Shown one piece after another: positions 40,344 to 48,328 of a stretch of DNA of 64,000 nt. Origin of the DNA: Tropicimonas marinistellae. Lineage in GTDB: Bacteria; Pseudomonadota; Alphaproteobacteria; Rhodobacterales; Rhodobacteraceae. Made by a program: the position numbers and the translations under genes. The DNA lies in contig NZ_LNCI01000002.1 of NCBI RefSeq assembly GCF_001509585.1, positions 248,001 through 312,000 on the forward strand. The letters are read 5' to 3'. Within the stretch, counting starts at the first letter, position 1. Each line of letters opens with the position of its first letter. The notes under the pieces are model-generated. The model searched no databases. It was given only the letters and a program-made list of their open reading frames with translations, and had not been told where the DNA came from.

Positions 40344-41492
40344 TTACTCCGTGGCCTCCACTTTCAGGGAGCCGAGGATTTCAGCGTTGTGCTGGCCGAT
40401 GGCGGGAATATCGACATTTGCCGCCACCACGGGATGACCGTTCATCTCCACCGGCAGGGCGGGGGCTCGGAAATCCTTCTTGTCGGCATAATGGGACGTG
40501 AAAAGGCCGCCGGGCCGGTTCACATGCGGATCGTCATACATCTCGGCTGGTCGTGCCACCGGGGCGAAGAGCAGATCGTTCTCCTCCATGATCCGGATCA
40601 TCTCGTCATAGGGACGGCCGGCCACGACCTCGGCGATTTGCGGCAGGGTCCAGTCACGTGCCGCGATCTGGTCCGGGCGGGACTGGAGCCGCGAGTCCTC
40701 AAGCAGGTGGTCGAGACCGAGCCCTTTGCAGAGCTTCTCCCACTGGCCGTCGGTCGCGGCTCCGACGAAGATCTGCCGACCGTCGCTGGTCGGGAAGAGG
40801 TCGTAGACCGGCCAGGAGAACACCCGCTCCGGCATCGGCGGCGATTCCGTTCCCTCGATATCGAACTGCACCATGTGCTGGGCGACGAGCAGCAGGCAGT
40901 TCTCGAAGAGCCCGGAGCGGATCGCGGCCCCGTCGCCTGTCTTCTGCCGTGCGATGAGCGCCGCCAGCACGCCATAGGCGGTGAACAGCCCGCCCATGAT
41001 GTCGTTGGCCGAAGAGCCGATGCGTAGCGGACGGCCGGTCGGGCCGGTCATATAGGCCATGCCGGTCATCATCTGCACGACCTCGTCCATGGCGGCGCGG
41101 TGCTCGTACGGACCCTTCAGGAACCCCTTGCAGGAGGCGGCGATGAGCGAGGGGTTCGTCTTGCGAAGCTGGTCCGGAGCGAGGCCCATCTTGGCCAGGG
41201 TTTCGTCTCGGAAATTCTCGACAAACACGTCGGCGGTTTTCAGCAGCGCGTGCAGCTTCGCAAGGTCGTCCTTGTCCTTGATGTTCAGCGTGACCGATTT
41301 CTTGCCGCGGTTGAAGGTCGGGAAGAAGCCGGCGCCCATCCCGGTCAGATTGCGGGTCTTGTCGCCCTGCGGCGGCTCGATCTTGATCACCTCGGCCCCG
41401 AGAAAGGCGAGGAACATGCCCGTCGACGGCCCCATTACCATATGGCTCATCTCCACCACGCGAATGCCGTCCAGAGGTAGTGCGGATGCCAT
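40344..41492 (-). CDS. CaiB/BaiF family CoA-transferase
   Basis: A 382-residue class III CoA-transferase. Blocks include VVEMSHMVMGPSTGMFLAFL, VIKIEPPQGD, VFVENFRDETLAKMGL and the catalytic Asp in AAMDEVVQMMTGMAYMTG. Such enzymes move CoA from succinyl-CoA or another thioester to a free acid; relatives include succinyl-CoA:glutarate and :citramalate transferases. ATG 41490-41492 is behind GGAGGGCCCG. It is the first gene of the operon and divergent from a LysR gene with a palindrome in between. Together with the HMG-CoA-lyase-like gene it should activate and cleave the acid imported by the TRAP system. Confidence 0.9.
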   Translation of the reverse strand: MASALPLDGIRVVEMSHMVMGPSTGMFLAFLGAEVIKIEPPQGDKTRNLTGMGAGFFPTFNRGKKSVTLNIKDKDDLAKLHALLKTADVFVENFRDETLAKMGLAPDQLRKTNPSLIAASCKGFLKGPYEHRAAMDEVVQMMTGMAYMTGPTGRPLRIGSSANDIMGGLFTAYGVLAALIARQKTGDGAAIRSGLFENCLLLVAQHMVQFDIEGTESPPMPERVFSWPVYDLFPTSDGRQIFVGAATDGQWEKLCKGLGLDHLLEDSRLQSRPDQIAARDWTLPQIAEVVAGRPYDEMIRIMEENDLLFAPVARPAEMYDDPHVNRPGGLFTSHYADKKDFRAPALPVEMNGHPVVAANVDIPAIGQHNAEILGSLKVEATE

Positions 41493-41555
41493 CGGGCCCT
41501 CCAATCAATCCTTGTCGGGGGCAACTATGACACCGCAAGAACGGTCATGAAATTA

Positions 41556-41571
41556 TATCCTTTCGAAGGTA
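41556..41571. promoter_or_regulatory. Candidate LysR operator
   Basis: TATCCTTTCGAAGGTA has arms TA-N-CCTT and AAGG-N-TA around TCG, and fits the LysR T-N11-A rule. It lies in the 104-base gap between the divergent CoA-transferase and LysR genes, 25 bases upstream of the LysR start. Confidence 0.55.
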
Positions 41572-41596
41572 TCGTTCTTCGAATTAGAATGCTCAC

Positions 41597-42529
41597 ATGG
41601 ACACCAGGCAACTTCGCTACTTCGTTGCCGTTTGCGAGTTCCGGAACCTCTCGCATGCGGCCGATCACTGCAATACGGCGGCCTCCGCCCTCAGCCATCA
41701 CATCGCGAATCTGGAGGATGAACTGGAAACCCGCCTGTTCACCCGCAAACCACGGGGAATGGAGCCGACGGCGGCGGGCCTGAAACTCCTCACCCACGCA
41801 CAGTTCATTCTGTCGGCCTTCGAGACCGCGGCCTCGGAGGTCAAACTCGGACAGGCAGAGATCTCGGGGAATATCGCAATCGGCATGCCCTTCTCGGTGA
41901 TCAAGGTCATTGGGGGCGATCTCATGCGCAGGGTCATCGAGGATTTCCCGCGCGTCCGCCTCCTCATTCGGGAGGGCCTTTCCGGTGTGACCTACAATGC
42001 GCTTCGCACCGGGGAAATCGAGGCGGCGCTGATCTTCAATCCTCCGCCGGATTCGCAAACTTCGAGAACGCCGCTGCTCGAAGAGGAACTCTTCTGCATC
42101 GGCCATCGGGATATTGTGGGCGACACGGATGCGCCGATCCCTCTGGAGGAGATGGCGGACCTGCCGGTCGCGTTGTTGCAGAGCGGATCGCTTTCGCGAG
42201 CTTTGGTCGACCGGCCGGCGGAATTGGCCAAGCTCGAGTCGCAGGCGCGGATTCAGTTAGCCTCCATCGCCGGAACACTGAGTGCCCTCAAAGAGGGGCT
42301 TGCCTGCACTCTGGCACCGAAAGTGCTGGTCAGCGAGGAATTGAAGAGCGGCGAATTCGTCGCGCGCGCTGTCACGGACCCGCACCCGGTCCGAACCCTG
42401 CACCTCGTCTCAGCACTGGACGTGCGGCCGACATTCCTGCGCGAGAGGATATCGACACTGATATCTGAACTCGTGCGAGACGCCGTTCGGACCGGCCAAT
42501 GGGAAGGCGCACGGCCTATCCGGGCGTGA
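41597..42529 (+). CDS. LysR-family transcriptional regulator
   Basis: A 310-residue LysR regulator: N-terminal winged HTH (FRNLSHAADHCNTAASALSH) and C-terminal effector domain. It is divergent from the CoA-transferase/HMG-CoA-lyase/TRAP/fahA run and so is its probable activator, with a palindrome at 41556-41571. Its 3' end overlaps the convergent carbonic-anhydrase-like gene by 14 bases. ATG 41597 is preceded by no strong ribosome site (AGAATGCTCAC); an in-frame start at an alternative site is not evident. Confidence 0.92.
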   Translation: MDTRQLRYFVAVCEFRNLSHAADHCNTAASALSHHIANLEDELETRLFTRKPRGMEPTAAGLKLLTHAQFILSAFETAASEVKLGQAEISGNIAIGMPFSVIKVIGGDLMRRVIEDFPRVRLLIREGLSGVTYNALRTGEIEAALIFNPPPDSQTSRTPLLEEELFCIGHRDIVGDTDAPIPLEEMADLPVALLQSGSLSRALVDRPAELAKLESQARIQLASIAGTLSALKEGLACTLAPKVLVSEELKSGEFVARAVTDPHPVRTLHLVSALDVRPTFLRERISTLISELVRDAVRTGQWEGARPIRA

Positions 42530-43040
42530 ATTCGGCCCGAAAGCGCCTGAGATTGCCGACATAGGTTTTGGCGGAGGCTTTCAGTTCTTCTTCGGCCTCG
42601 GGGCCAAGTACGCGTACCGCCTTGGCGGGCGCTCCCACGATCAGGCTGAAATCCGGGAACGCCTTGCCTTCCGTCACCAGCGCATTCGCGCCGATGATGC
42701 AGTTCTTCCCGATCCGTGCTTTGTTGAGGATCGTCGCCCCCATACCCACGAGCGTGTTGTCCCCGATCGTGCAGCCGTGGACGATTGCACGATGCCCGAT
42801 CGTGACATCAGAACCGATCGTGAGCGGTGAGCCCGGATCGGAGTGGAGGACGGACCCCTCCTGGATATTGGTGCGGTTGCCGATCACGATGGGTTCGTTG
42901 TCGCCTCGGATCGTCGCGGCAAACCACACGCCGACATCCCGACCGAGGGTCACGTTGCCGATCACGTAGGCATTGGGTGCGACCCAGGTCTCCTCCTGCG
43001 GACAAGTCGGTGCGACGTTGCCCAGACTACAGATCGGCAT
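42516..43040 (-). CDS. Gamma-class carbonic anhydrase-like protein (PaaY/YrdA family)
   Basis: A 174-residue left-handed beta-helix protein built of hexapeptide repeats. Zinc-binding His residues are visible in GSVLHSDPGSPLTIG and TIGHRAIVHGCTIGDN. Family members include gamma carbonic anhydrases and PaaY, a thioesterase of phenylacetate metabolism. Both ideas fit here: paa genes lie 4 kb away and dabA lies 8 kb away. It is on the opposite strand to, and overlaps, the LysR gene. ATG 43038-43040 with AAGGAGAGC. It ends with a Phe-Arg-rich tail. Confidence 0.85.
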   Translation of the reverse strand: MPICSLGNVAPTCPQEETWVAPNAYVIGNVTLGRDVGVWFAATIRGDNEPIVIGNRTNIQEGSVLHSDPGSPLTIGSDVTIGHRAIVHGCTIGDNTLVGMGATILNKARIGKNCIIGANALVTEGKAFPDFSLIVGAPAKAVRVLGPEAEEELKASAKTYVGNLRRFRAEFTPG

Positions 43041-43176
43041 CGGCCGCTCTCCTTTTGCTTGATCTTTCGGTTTCAGCTTGTCGCGGAAGTCATTGCCCGC
43101 CGACACCTCACATCGCTATCGGGTGCAGGTTTCCATGCATCGAGTTATCCCGGTTTCGTCGTGTTTGGCGGCGGTC

Positions 43177-43827
43177 TCATGAAACCGGGGCGAACCTGTC
43201 GGGATGCGCGGCCTGAAATGCGGGCAACTGCGAGAAGGCATCCCGGGCTGCCGTGCAACGGGGCAGGGCGGTGAGGTCAACGCCCCAGCGATCGGCATTG
43301 TAGAGTTGCGGAATCAGGCACACATCGGCGAGGCCGGGAGCGTCGCCCGCGCAGAAGGGCATGGACCCGCTTTCGGCCAAAACCGCTTCGAATGCGGCGA
43401 GGCCCGTGGCGATGCAGTTGCGCACCCAGTCGAGTTTGGCCTGCTCCCCGCCCAGGTCGGCAACGCGGTTCAGCGTCGAGAGATTCCCGAGGGGATGGAT
43501 GTCGGCGGCCACGATCAGCGCAAGCGCGCGTGCACGGGCGCGTTCCGCCGGTGCCGTGGGCAGCAGGGGATGAATCCGGCGGGTCTCGTCGAGGTATTCG
43601 AGGATGGCGAGCGATTGGGTGAAACGTAATCCGTCGATGTCCAGCACCGGAACGGCTCCGATTGGATTGCGCGTCAGATGCTCGGACAACCGCTGCTCTC
43701 CAGCCGCGAGGTTTACCGCGACGCGTCGGTACGCCATGCCTTTGAGTTCGAGCCCGAGGCGGACGCGGTAGCTGGCTGACGAGCGCCAGTAATCGAAAAG
43801 AACAATCTCATCTACGCTTCTGGTCAT
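43177..43827 (-). CDS. maiA: Maleylacetoacetate isomerase
   Basis: A 216-residue glutathione-S-transferase of the zeta class. The active-site motif WRSSASYRVRLGLELKG (SSxSxRVR) is at the N-terminus and FTQSLAILEYLDE supplies the glutathione-binding Gln-Ser. It isomerises maleylacetoacetate to fumarylacetoacetate for FahA. ATG 43825-43827 lies within the Rieske gene's 3' end (20-base overlap), suggesting coupled translation. An upstream in-frame start (to 43863) has no ribosome site. Confidence 0.92.
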   Translation of the reverse strand: MTRSVDEIVLFDYWRSSASYRVRLGLELKGMAYRRVAVNLAAGEQRLSEHLTRNPIGAVPVLDIDGLRFTQSLAILEYLDETRRIHPLLPTAPAERARARALALIVAADIHPLGNLSTLNRVADLGGEQAKLDWVRNCIATGLAAFEAVLAESGSMPFCAGDAPGLADVCLIPQLYNADRWGVDLTALPRCTAARDAFSQLPAFQAAHPDRFAPVS

Positions 43828-44197
43828 CCGCGCCACTCTCCCCGATACGAACCAACCCGTCACCTGTAACCTCGACCGGCACCGGATCGAGAGAGCACCC
43901 TACGCCGAAGCCGTCGACACCCTTGCCGGTTTCGAGTTCGAAGCCCGCCTCATGATTGGAGCAGCGCAGGACCTTTCCGTCAGCGGAAAGAACCGACCCA
44001 CGCCGGTAGTCGAGCGGCAGGAACTGGTGAGGGCAGGCGTTGACATAGGCGACCAGCCGCCCGCCACTTCGCGCCAGCAGGACAGGAAACCCCTCCAGAT
44101 CGACGCTGGCGGTGCCGGCTTCCGGCACGTCGGCGAGCGGGCAAATCACCGTACCGTCCGCGGGCGCGCCGGGGTAGCTCTTCCAATCATCGCTCAT
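43808..44197 (-). CDS. Small Rieske [2Fe-2S] protein
   Basis: A 129-residue soluble Rieske protein. The two cluster-binding loops are NACPHQFLPLDYR (Cys-Pro-His) and VLRCSNHEAGFEL (Cys-x-x-His). It contains only the Rieske domain, so it is an electron carrier or an oxygenase ferredoxin component, not a catalytic alpha subunit. It is translated in an operon with hppD, the VOC protein and maiA. Its role in tyrosine breakdown is unknown; supplying electrons to an aromatic-ring oxygenase is the obvious guess. Confidence 0.88.
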   Translation of the reverse strand: MSDDWKSYPGAPADGTVICPLADVPEAGTASVDLEGFPVLLARSGGRLVAYVNACPHQFLPLDYRRGSVLSADGKVLRCSNHEAGFELETGKGVDGFGVGCSLDPVPVEVTGDGLVRIGESGADDQKRR

Positions 44198-44252
44198 GCA
44201 CGTCGCCCGAGTTTCCCGACCTGCTGATGATGTGTCGAGGGGACACCGTCGG

Positions 44253-44795
44253 TCAGATCCCGCTCAACTCTTTCTTGTGCAGCCAGTCGGCATGTTTGGG
44301 CGCTTTCTTGGTCTTCGACCAATCCTCCAGCATCAGCCACTTCACCTCTTCCATGCGTTTCAACATTGCCTCCTCGTTCGGGTCGGGGCAGGCAAGTTCG
44401 ATCCTGTGCCCGTTGGGATCGAAGAAATAGATCGAGTGGAAGATCGAATGGTCGGTTATGCCGAGAACCTCGACCCCGTTGCTCTCAAGGTGTTCCTTGA
44501 ACTCGATCAGTTCGGCCCGGCCCTTCACCTTGAAGGCGATATGCTGGACCCAGACCGGCGTGTTGGGGTCGCGTCCCATTTCGGGCTTGGTCGGCAGTTC
44601 AAAGAATGCCAGCACGTTTCCGTCGCCTGCATCCAGAAACAGGTGCATGTAAGGGTCTGGCTCGTGCGTGGAGGGAACATGGTCTTCGGCAATCGCCAGT
44701 ATGAAATCCATGTTCAACATTTTGCCGTACCACTCGACGGTCTCCTTCGCGTCCTTGCAGCGATAGGCGACATGATGGATCTTCTCGATTTTCAT
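44253..44795 (-). CDS. VOC superfamily (glyoxalase/extradiol dioxygenase-like) protein
   Basis: A 180-residue protein of the vicinal-oxygen-chelate fold. Metal ligands are likely His in KIHHVAYRCKDAKE, His in VQHIAFKVKG and Glu in FFDPNGHRIELACPDPN. A Trp/Lys-rich tail (LMLEDWSKTKK) follows the two beta-alpha-beta modules. The VOC fold is shared with HppD, its operon neighbour, and with ring-cleaving dioxygenases. It might be a dioxygenase or a lyase of the tyrosine pathway. No typical homogentisate dioxygenase gene (about 450 residues) is visible in the window. ATG 44793-44795. Confidence 0.85.
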   Translation of the reverse strand: MKIEKIHHVAYRCKDAKETVEWYGKMLNMDFILAIAEDHVPSTHEPDPYMHLFLDAGDGNVLAFFELPTKPEMGRDPNTPVWVQHIAFKVKGRAELIEFKEHLESNGVEVLGITDHSIFHSIYFFDPNGHRIELACPDPNEEAMLKRMEEVKWLMLEDWSKTKKAPKHADWLHKKELSGI

Positions 44796-44853
44796 GACGT
44801 TTCTCCGTGGGCATACGTGAATGCGGCATATGGCGCGATCAATGGGCATATGA

Positions 44854-44883
44854 TGCCGCGGCCGGGGAGAAGCGGCCGCGGCA
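44854..44883 (-). terminator. Intercistronic hairpin after hppD
   Basis: TGCCGCGGCC (44854-44863) pairs perfectly with GGCCGCGGCA (44874-44883) over a ten-base loop, just after the hppD stop codon on the minus strand and upstream of the VOC gene. No T-run follows. It may limit read-through so that HppD is the most abundant product. Confidence 0.6.
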
Positions 44884-44890
44884 CGCGGGT

Positions 44891-45997
44891 TCAGGCGTCG
44901 GCCTTGAGTACCCCGCGCTCGATCTGGTCGCGCTCGATGGATTCAAAGAGCGCGCGGAAGTTGCCTTCGCCGAAACCGTCATCGCCCTTGCGCTGGATGA
45001 ACTCGAAAAAGATCGGGCCGATAACGGTCTTCGAGAAAATCTGGAGCAGGATCTTGGTCATCCCGCCGCCCAGAACCCCCTCGCCATCGATCAGGATCCC
45101 ATGCTTTTGCATCCGGTCCAGAGGTTCTTCGTGGTTCTTCACCCGCTTGCGCGACATCGCGTAGTAGGTAGCCGGCGGCGCAGGCATGAACTCGACGCCG
45201 GTATCACCGATCTCGTCGATCGAGCCATAGATGTCATCGGTACCGATGGCAACGTGCTGGATGCCTTCCCCTTTGTATTCCTTCAGATATTCCTCGATCT
45301 GGCTGTTCTCGTCAGCGCTTTCGTTGATCGGGATACGGATCTTGCCGTCGGGCGAGGTGAGTGCCCGCGAATAGAGCCCGGTCTGCTGCCCCTTGATGTC
45401 GAAGAATCGGATCTCCTTGAAGTTGAACACTTCGGAGTAGAACTTGTACCAGGTGTCCATGTTGCCACGCATCACGTTGTGCGTCAGGTGATCGAGATAG
45501 TAGAAACCGGCGCCCTTCGGCTGCGGGTCCCGCTCACCGAGCCATTCGAATTCTCCGTCATAGGGCGACCTGCCGTCGTCGTAATCCTCGACGAGGTAAA
45601 GAAGCGAGCCGCCGATGCCGACCACCGCCGGCACGTCCAGCGACTTGCCGTCGCCGGTATACTCCTCAGTGCCGTAGTCCAGAGCGCGCTTCAGCGCATG
45701 GTGGGCATCGACGACCCGCCAGGCCATCGCCGGGGCACAGGGGCCGTGATCCCTCACAAATTGCGCCGCATGGCCGTTCGGATCGCGATTGACGAGATAG
45801 TTCACATTGCCCTGGCGATAGAGCGAGATGTCCTTGGTCTTGTGCCTTGCGACTTCAACGAAGCCCATGCTGGTGAACAGCTCTTCGAGTACGCCGGGTT
45901 CGGGATGTGCGAATTCGACGAACTCGAACCCATCCGTGCCAGCGAGGTTGAAATCGTCGATCTTTGCTTTGGGCGCATTGTGCGGAAAGGGACCCAT
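44891..45997 (-). CDS. hppD: 4-hydroxyphenylpyruvate dioxygenase
   Basis: A 368-residue Fe(II) dioxygenase that turns 4-hydroxyphenylpyruvate into homogentisate. Iron ligands: His in YYLDHLTHNVMRGN, His in GIQHVAIGTDDIYG and Glu in IGPIFFEFIQRKGDDGFGE; the C-terminal GFGEGNFRALFESIE is the family hallmark. ATG 45995-45997 has AGGAGG eight bases upstream; the frame is open to 46045 without another good start. It is the first gene of the minus-strand operon with the VOC, Rieske and maiA genes. Confidence 0.96.
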   Translation of the reverse strand: MGPFPHNAPKAKIDDFNLAGTDGFEFVEFAHPEPGVLEELFTSMGFVEVARHKTKDISLYRQGNVNYLVNRDPNGHAAQFVRDHGPCAPAMAWRVVDAHHALKRALDYGTEEYTGDGKSLDVPAVVGIGGSLLYLVEDYDDGRSPYDGEFEWLGERDPQPKGAGFYYLDHLTHNVMRGNMDTWYKFYSEVFNFKEIRFFDIKGQQTGLYSRALTSPDGKIRIPINESADENSQIEEYLKEYKGEGIQHVAIGTDDIYGSIDEIGDTGVEFMPAPPATYYAMSRKRVKNHEEPLDRMQKHGILIDGEGVLGGGMTKILLQIFSKTVIGPIFFEFIQRKGDDGFGEGNFRALFESIERDQIERGVLKADA

Positions 45998-46131
45998 AGG
46001 TTCCTCCTGTGCCGGTGACGTGTCTATCGTGCCCTTCACGTCCATCTCGCATGGCCCCGGCCCGCGGGGTGTTGGTGAGTTGAGGCTATCAAGTATCGCG
46101 GCTTCTGAAAATTACAGTGTTTATAAATCAT

Positions 46132-46150
46132 CGTTCGAAATCCAAGAACG
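46132..46150. promoter_or_regulatory. Palindrome upstream of hppD
   Basis: CGTTC (46132-46136) and GAACG (46146-46150) form an inverted repeat with a nine-base centre, about 135 bases upstream of the hppD start in an AT-rich stretch. It could be a regulator site for the tyrosine operon. The regulator is unknown. Confidence 0.35.
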
Positions 46151-46254
46151 AAAGGCATGCCGAGGTGATGTCACGAGAAACCGGCTTGAGAGGGGGAGGG
46201 GGCTTACCCGGTGTGTTGGGGTGACCAGGCGGAGCAAGTCCAAGTGATCCACGG

Positions 46255-46905
46255 CAAGCCCGCGACCGACTCCCAGGCCGTCATGATCTGCGTGCGGCTT
46301 CCGCCCGCGTATCGGAACATCGAGGGTCTGTCGCGTGAGAGGGACATCGCTATCAGCCACGAGACAGTGCGGTATGGCTAGAACAGGTTCGGTCCGATGT
46401 TCGCGTTGGGAATCCGGACAAATACAGGCTTGGACGTGTCGCCCCTATTCGGAATGGGAGCGGCACGTTGACGAGTCGCTCGTAAAAGAGCCATGGCAAG
46501 CGACCGCGCTTTGGCGCGCGTTCGACCATGGGGGAGTGGTGCTTGAAGCCGTTGTCGCGATGCGCAGAAACAAGCCGGTTGCATTGAAATCGCTCAGGAA
46601 TTTGGTGCGGCGGTACTGCCACGCAGCCGAGATCATCACTCATCGGTTCCCCTCACACGGAGTTGCGCTTCGTGTGCAAGGAGCCGATGCTCGGCCGGCT
46701 AGCGGTGGCTGGTTCAACAATCGCGCTGAGGCTTCACACCTTCCTTTGAGACAATGGGATTGCGTCGTGCAGCGCATGCGGCTTCCGTAGTGTTTCGCCG
46801 CATTCACTCGTTCGACGACAATATTTCAACTGGGAGTAATCCCTCACCAGCCGACACCAACTCAAGAAGACCGGAACGACCGCGCTCGCCGAGGCGCTGG
46901 TTCGG
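46255..46905 (+). pseudogene. Decayed IS6-family transposase
   Basis: Nearly the whole transposase can be followed across several frames. AVMICVRLPPAYRNIEGLS and ISHETVRYG match the N-terminal HTH region and end in a stop. VDESLVKEPWQATALWRAFD, HGGVVLEAVVAMRRNKPVAL and WFNNRAEASHLPLRQ match the DDE core with the first Asp after H, the second D in the degraded TD site, and the NNRAExSH Glu motif. FNWE, a stop codon at 46837-46839, then SLTSRHQLKKTGTTALAEAL give the C-terminal tail. At least one frameshift and two stops make it dead. No clear terminal repeats were found. It belongs to the same group as the deleted copy at 612-864. Confidence 0.8.
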
Positions 46906-47061
46906 TTCAGTGACGTAGCACGATGTCTCAACCACGCTAAAGACAGACTCGCATGTGTCCGACATCACGTTGAGCTTACGGCCATATGTTACCGAAAAAT
47001 GGAAAGTGAGCAAATAGAGTAACACAATGCTTGCTTCGAATCGCGATCGAGGATAATTGTC

Positions 47062-47073
47062 CGACCGAGCGGT
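47062..47073. promoter_or_regulatory. Candidate PaaR operator upstream of paaJ
   Basis: GACCGAGCGGTC has perfect five-base arms (GACCG and CGGTC) around AG, 38 bases before the paaJ start. It matches the ACCGNNCGGT core also present at 56225-56236 upstream of paaG and of the kind bound by TetR-type PaaR. Both operons of the locus would thus share one repressor. The inducer is expected to be phenylacetyl-CoA. Confidence 0.68.
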
Positions 47074-47111
47074 CAGTTATTGGCCGCGGGCGCGGCACGG
47101 GAGCGAGATCC

Positions 47112-48314
47112 ATGGATGCATTCATATGCGACGGTGTGCGAACACCGATCGGGCGTTATGGAGGGGGGCTGTCTTCGGTCCGGACGGACGATCTGGCCGC
47201 GGCGCCGATTACTGCCTTGAAGGAGCGGAACGCGCAGGTTGATTGGACCAGCGTTGACGACGTGATCTTCGGAGATGCCAACCAGGCCGGCGAGAGCAAC
47301 CGGAACGTCGCCCGAATGGCTGCCCTGCTTGCGGGGCTGCCCGTGGACGTACCCGGTACCACGGTGAACCGGCTGTGCGCGTCCGGCATGGACGCCGTGG
47401 GGATGGCATCGCGTGGCATCCGCGCGGGAGACTACGATCTCGCCATCGCCGGCGGCGTCGAGAGCATGTCCCGTGCTCCATTCGTCATGCCGAAGGCGGC
47501 CAGCGCCTTTAGCCGGGCAAATGCTGTCTATGACACGACCATCGGCTGGCGCTTCGTCAACCCGAAGATGAAGGAAATGTACGGCACCGACTCCATGCCC
47601 GAGACCGCCGACAATGTCGCCGCCGAATACGAAATCACCCGCGAAGACCAGGATGCCTTCGCCGCTCGGTCCCAACAACGCTGGGCCACAGCGCAGGCGG
47701 CCGGGATCTTTGCCGAGGAAATCGTCCCGGTGTCCGTTCCGCAACGCAAGGGCGACCCGATCGTCATGGATACTGACGAACACCCGCGTCCGGGTACGAC
47801 GGCTGAGCAACTCGCCAGGCTGCGCGGGGTGAACGGACCCGATCTGAGCGTGACGGCAGGGAACGCCTCGGGAGTGAACGACGGGGCGGCCGCACTCCTG
47901 CTGGCTTCCGAGGCTGCGGCAGAGAAAAACGGGCTGACGCCGATAGTCCGCGTTGTTGCTATGTCGTCCGCCGGGGTAGCACCGCGCATCATGGGTATCG
48001 GCCCGGTACCGGCAACGCGCAAGGTTCTGGCCCGCGCCGGGCTGACCATCGAACAGATGGATGTGGTAGAATTGAACGAGGCCTTCGCGTCGCAAGGCCT
48101 GGCGACCCTGCGTGAACTGGGTCTGGCCGACGATGCGGCCCATGTGAACGCGAATGGCGGGGCGATTGCGCTCGGCCATCCGCTGGGAATGTCCGGCGCT
48201 CGTCTGGTGCTGACAGCTGCTCGGCAGTTGCAGCGCACCGGCGGACGCTATGCACTTTGCACAATGTGTGTTGGCGTGGGCCAGGGTACCGCCATTATCC
48301 TTGAACGCGTCTGA
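47112..48314 (+). CDS. paaJ: Acetyl-CoA acyltransferase / 3-oxoadipyl-CoA thiolase
   Basis: A 400-residue thiolase, the normal length. The nucleophilic Cys lies in [15 protein letters not shown], the other catalytic residues in [25 protein letters not shown] and [12 protein letters not shown]. It splits 3-oxoadipyl-CoA into succinyl-CoA and acetyl-CoA at the end of the phenylacetate pathway. I chose ATG 47112; an upstream frame reaching 47031 is open but has no ribosome site. paaA follows after 14 bases with GGGGGAGG upstream. Confidence 0.92.
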   Translation: MDAFICDGVRTPIGRYGGGLSSVRTDDLAAAPITALKERNAQVDWTSVDDVIFGDANQAGESNRNVARMAALLAGLPVDVPGTTVNRLCASGMDAVGMASRGIRAGDYDLAIAGGVESMSRAPFVMPKAASAFSRANAVYDTTIGWRFVNPKMKEMYGTDSMPETADNVAAEYEITREDQDAFAARSQQRWATAQAAGIFAEEIVPVSVPQRKGDPIVMDTDEHPRPGTTAEQLARLRGVNGPDLSVTAGNASGVNDGAAALLLASEAAAEKNGLTPIVRVVAMSSAGVAPRIMGIGPVPATRKVLARAGLTIEQMDVVELNEAFASQGLATLRELGLADDAAHVNANGGAIALGHPLGMSGARLVLTAARQLQRTGGRYALCTMCVGVGQGTAIILERV

Positions 48315-48328
48315 ACGGGGGAGGAACC

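Larger units (their letters stand above)
45998..47111. other. Gene-free interval between hppD and paaJ, occupied by an IS6 remnant
   Basis: About 1.1 kb. From the left it holds the hppD promoter area with a small palindrome (46132-46150), the decayed IS6-family transposase (46255-46905) and the paaJ control region with a PaaR-like palindrome (47062-47073). Between about 46920 and 47050 the base composition is more AT-rich, as expected for a promoter. No intact gene is present. Confidence 0.6.

Noticed and set aside
44253-44795. Calling the VOC protein a homogentisate dioxygenase
   Set aside because: Canonical HmgA is a cupin-fold protein of about 450 residues; this 180-residue VOC protein is a different fold, so the idea is kept only as a hypothesis.
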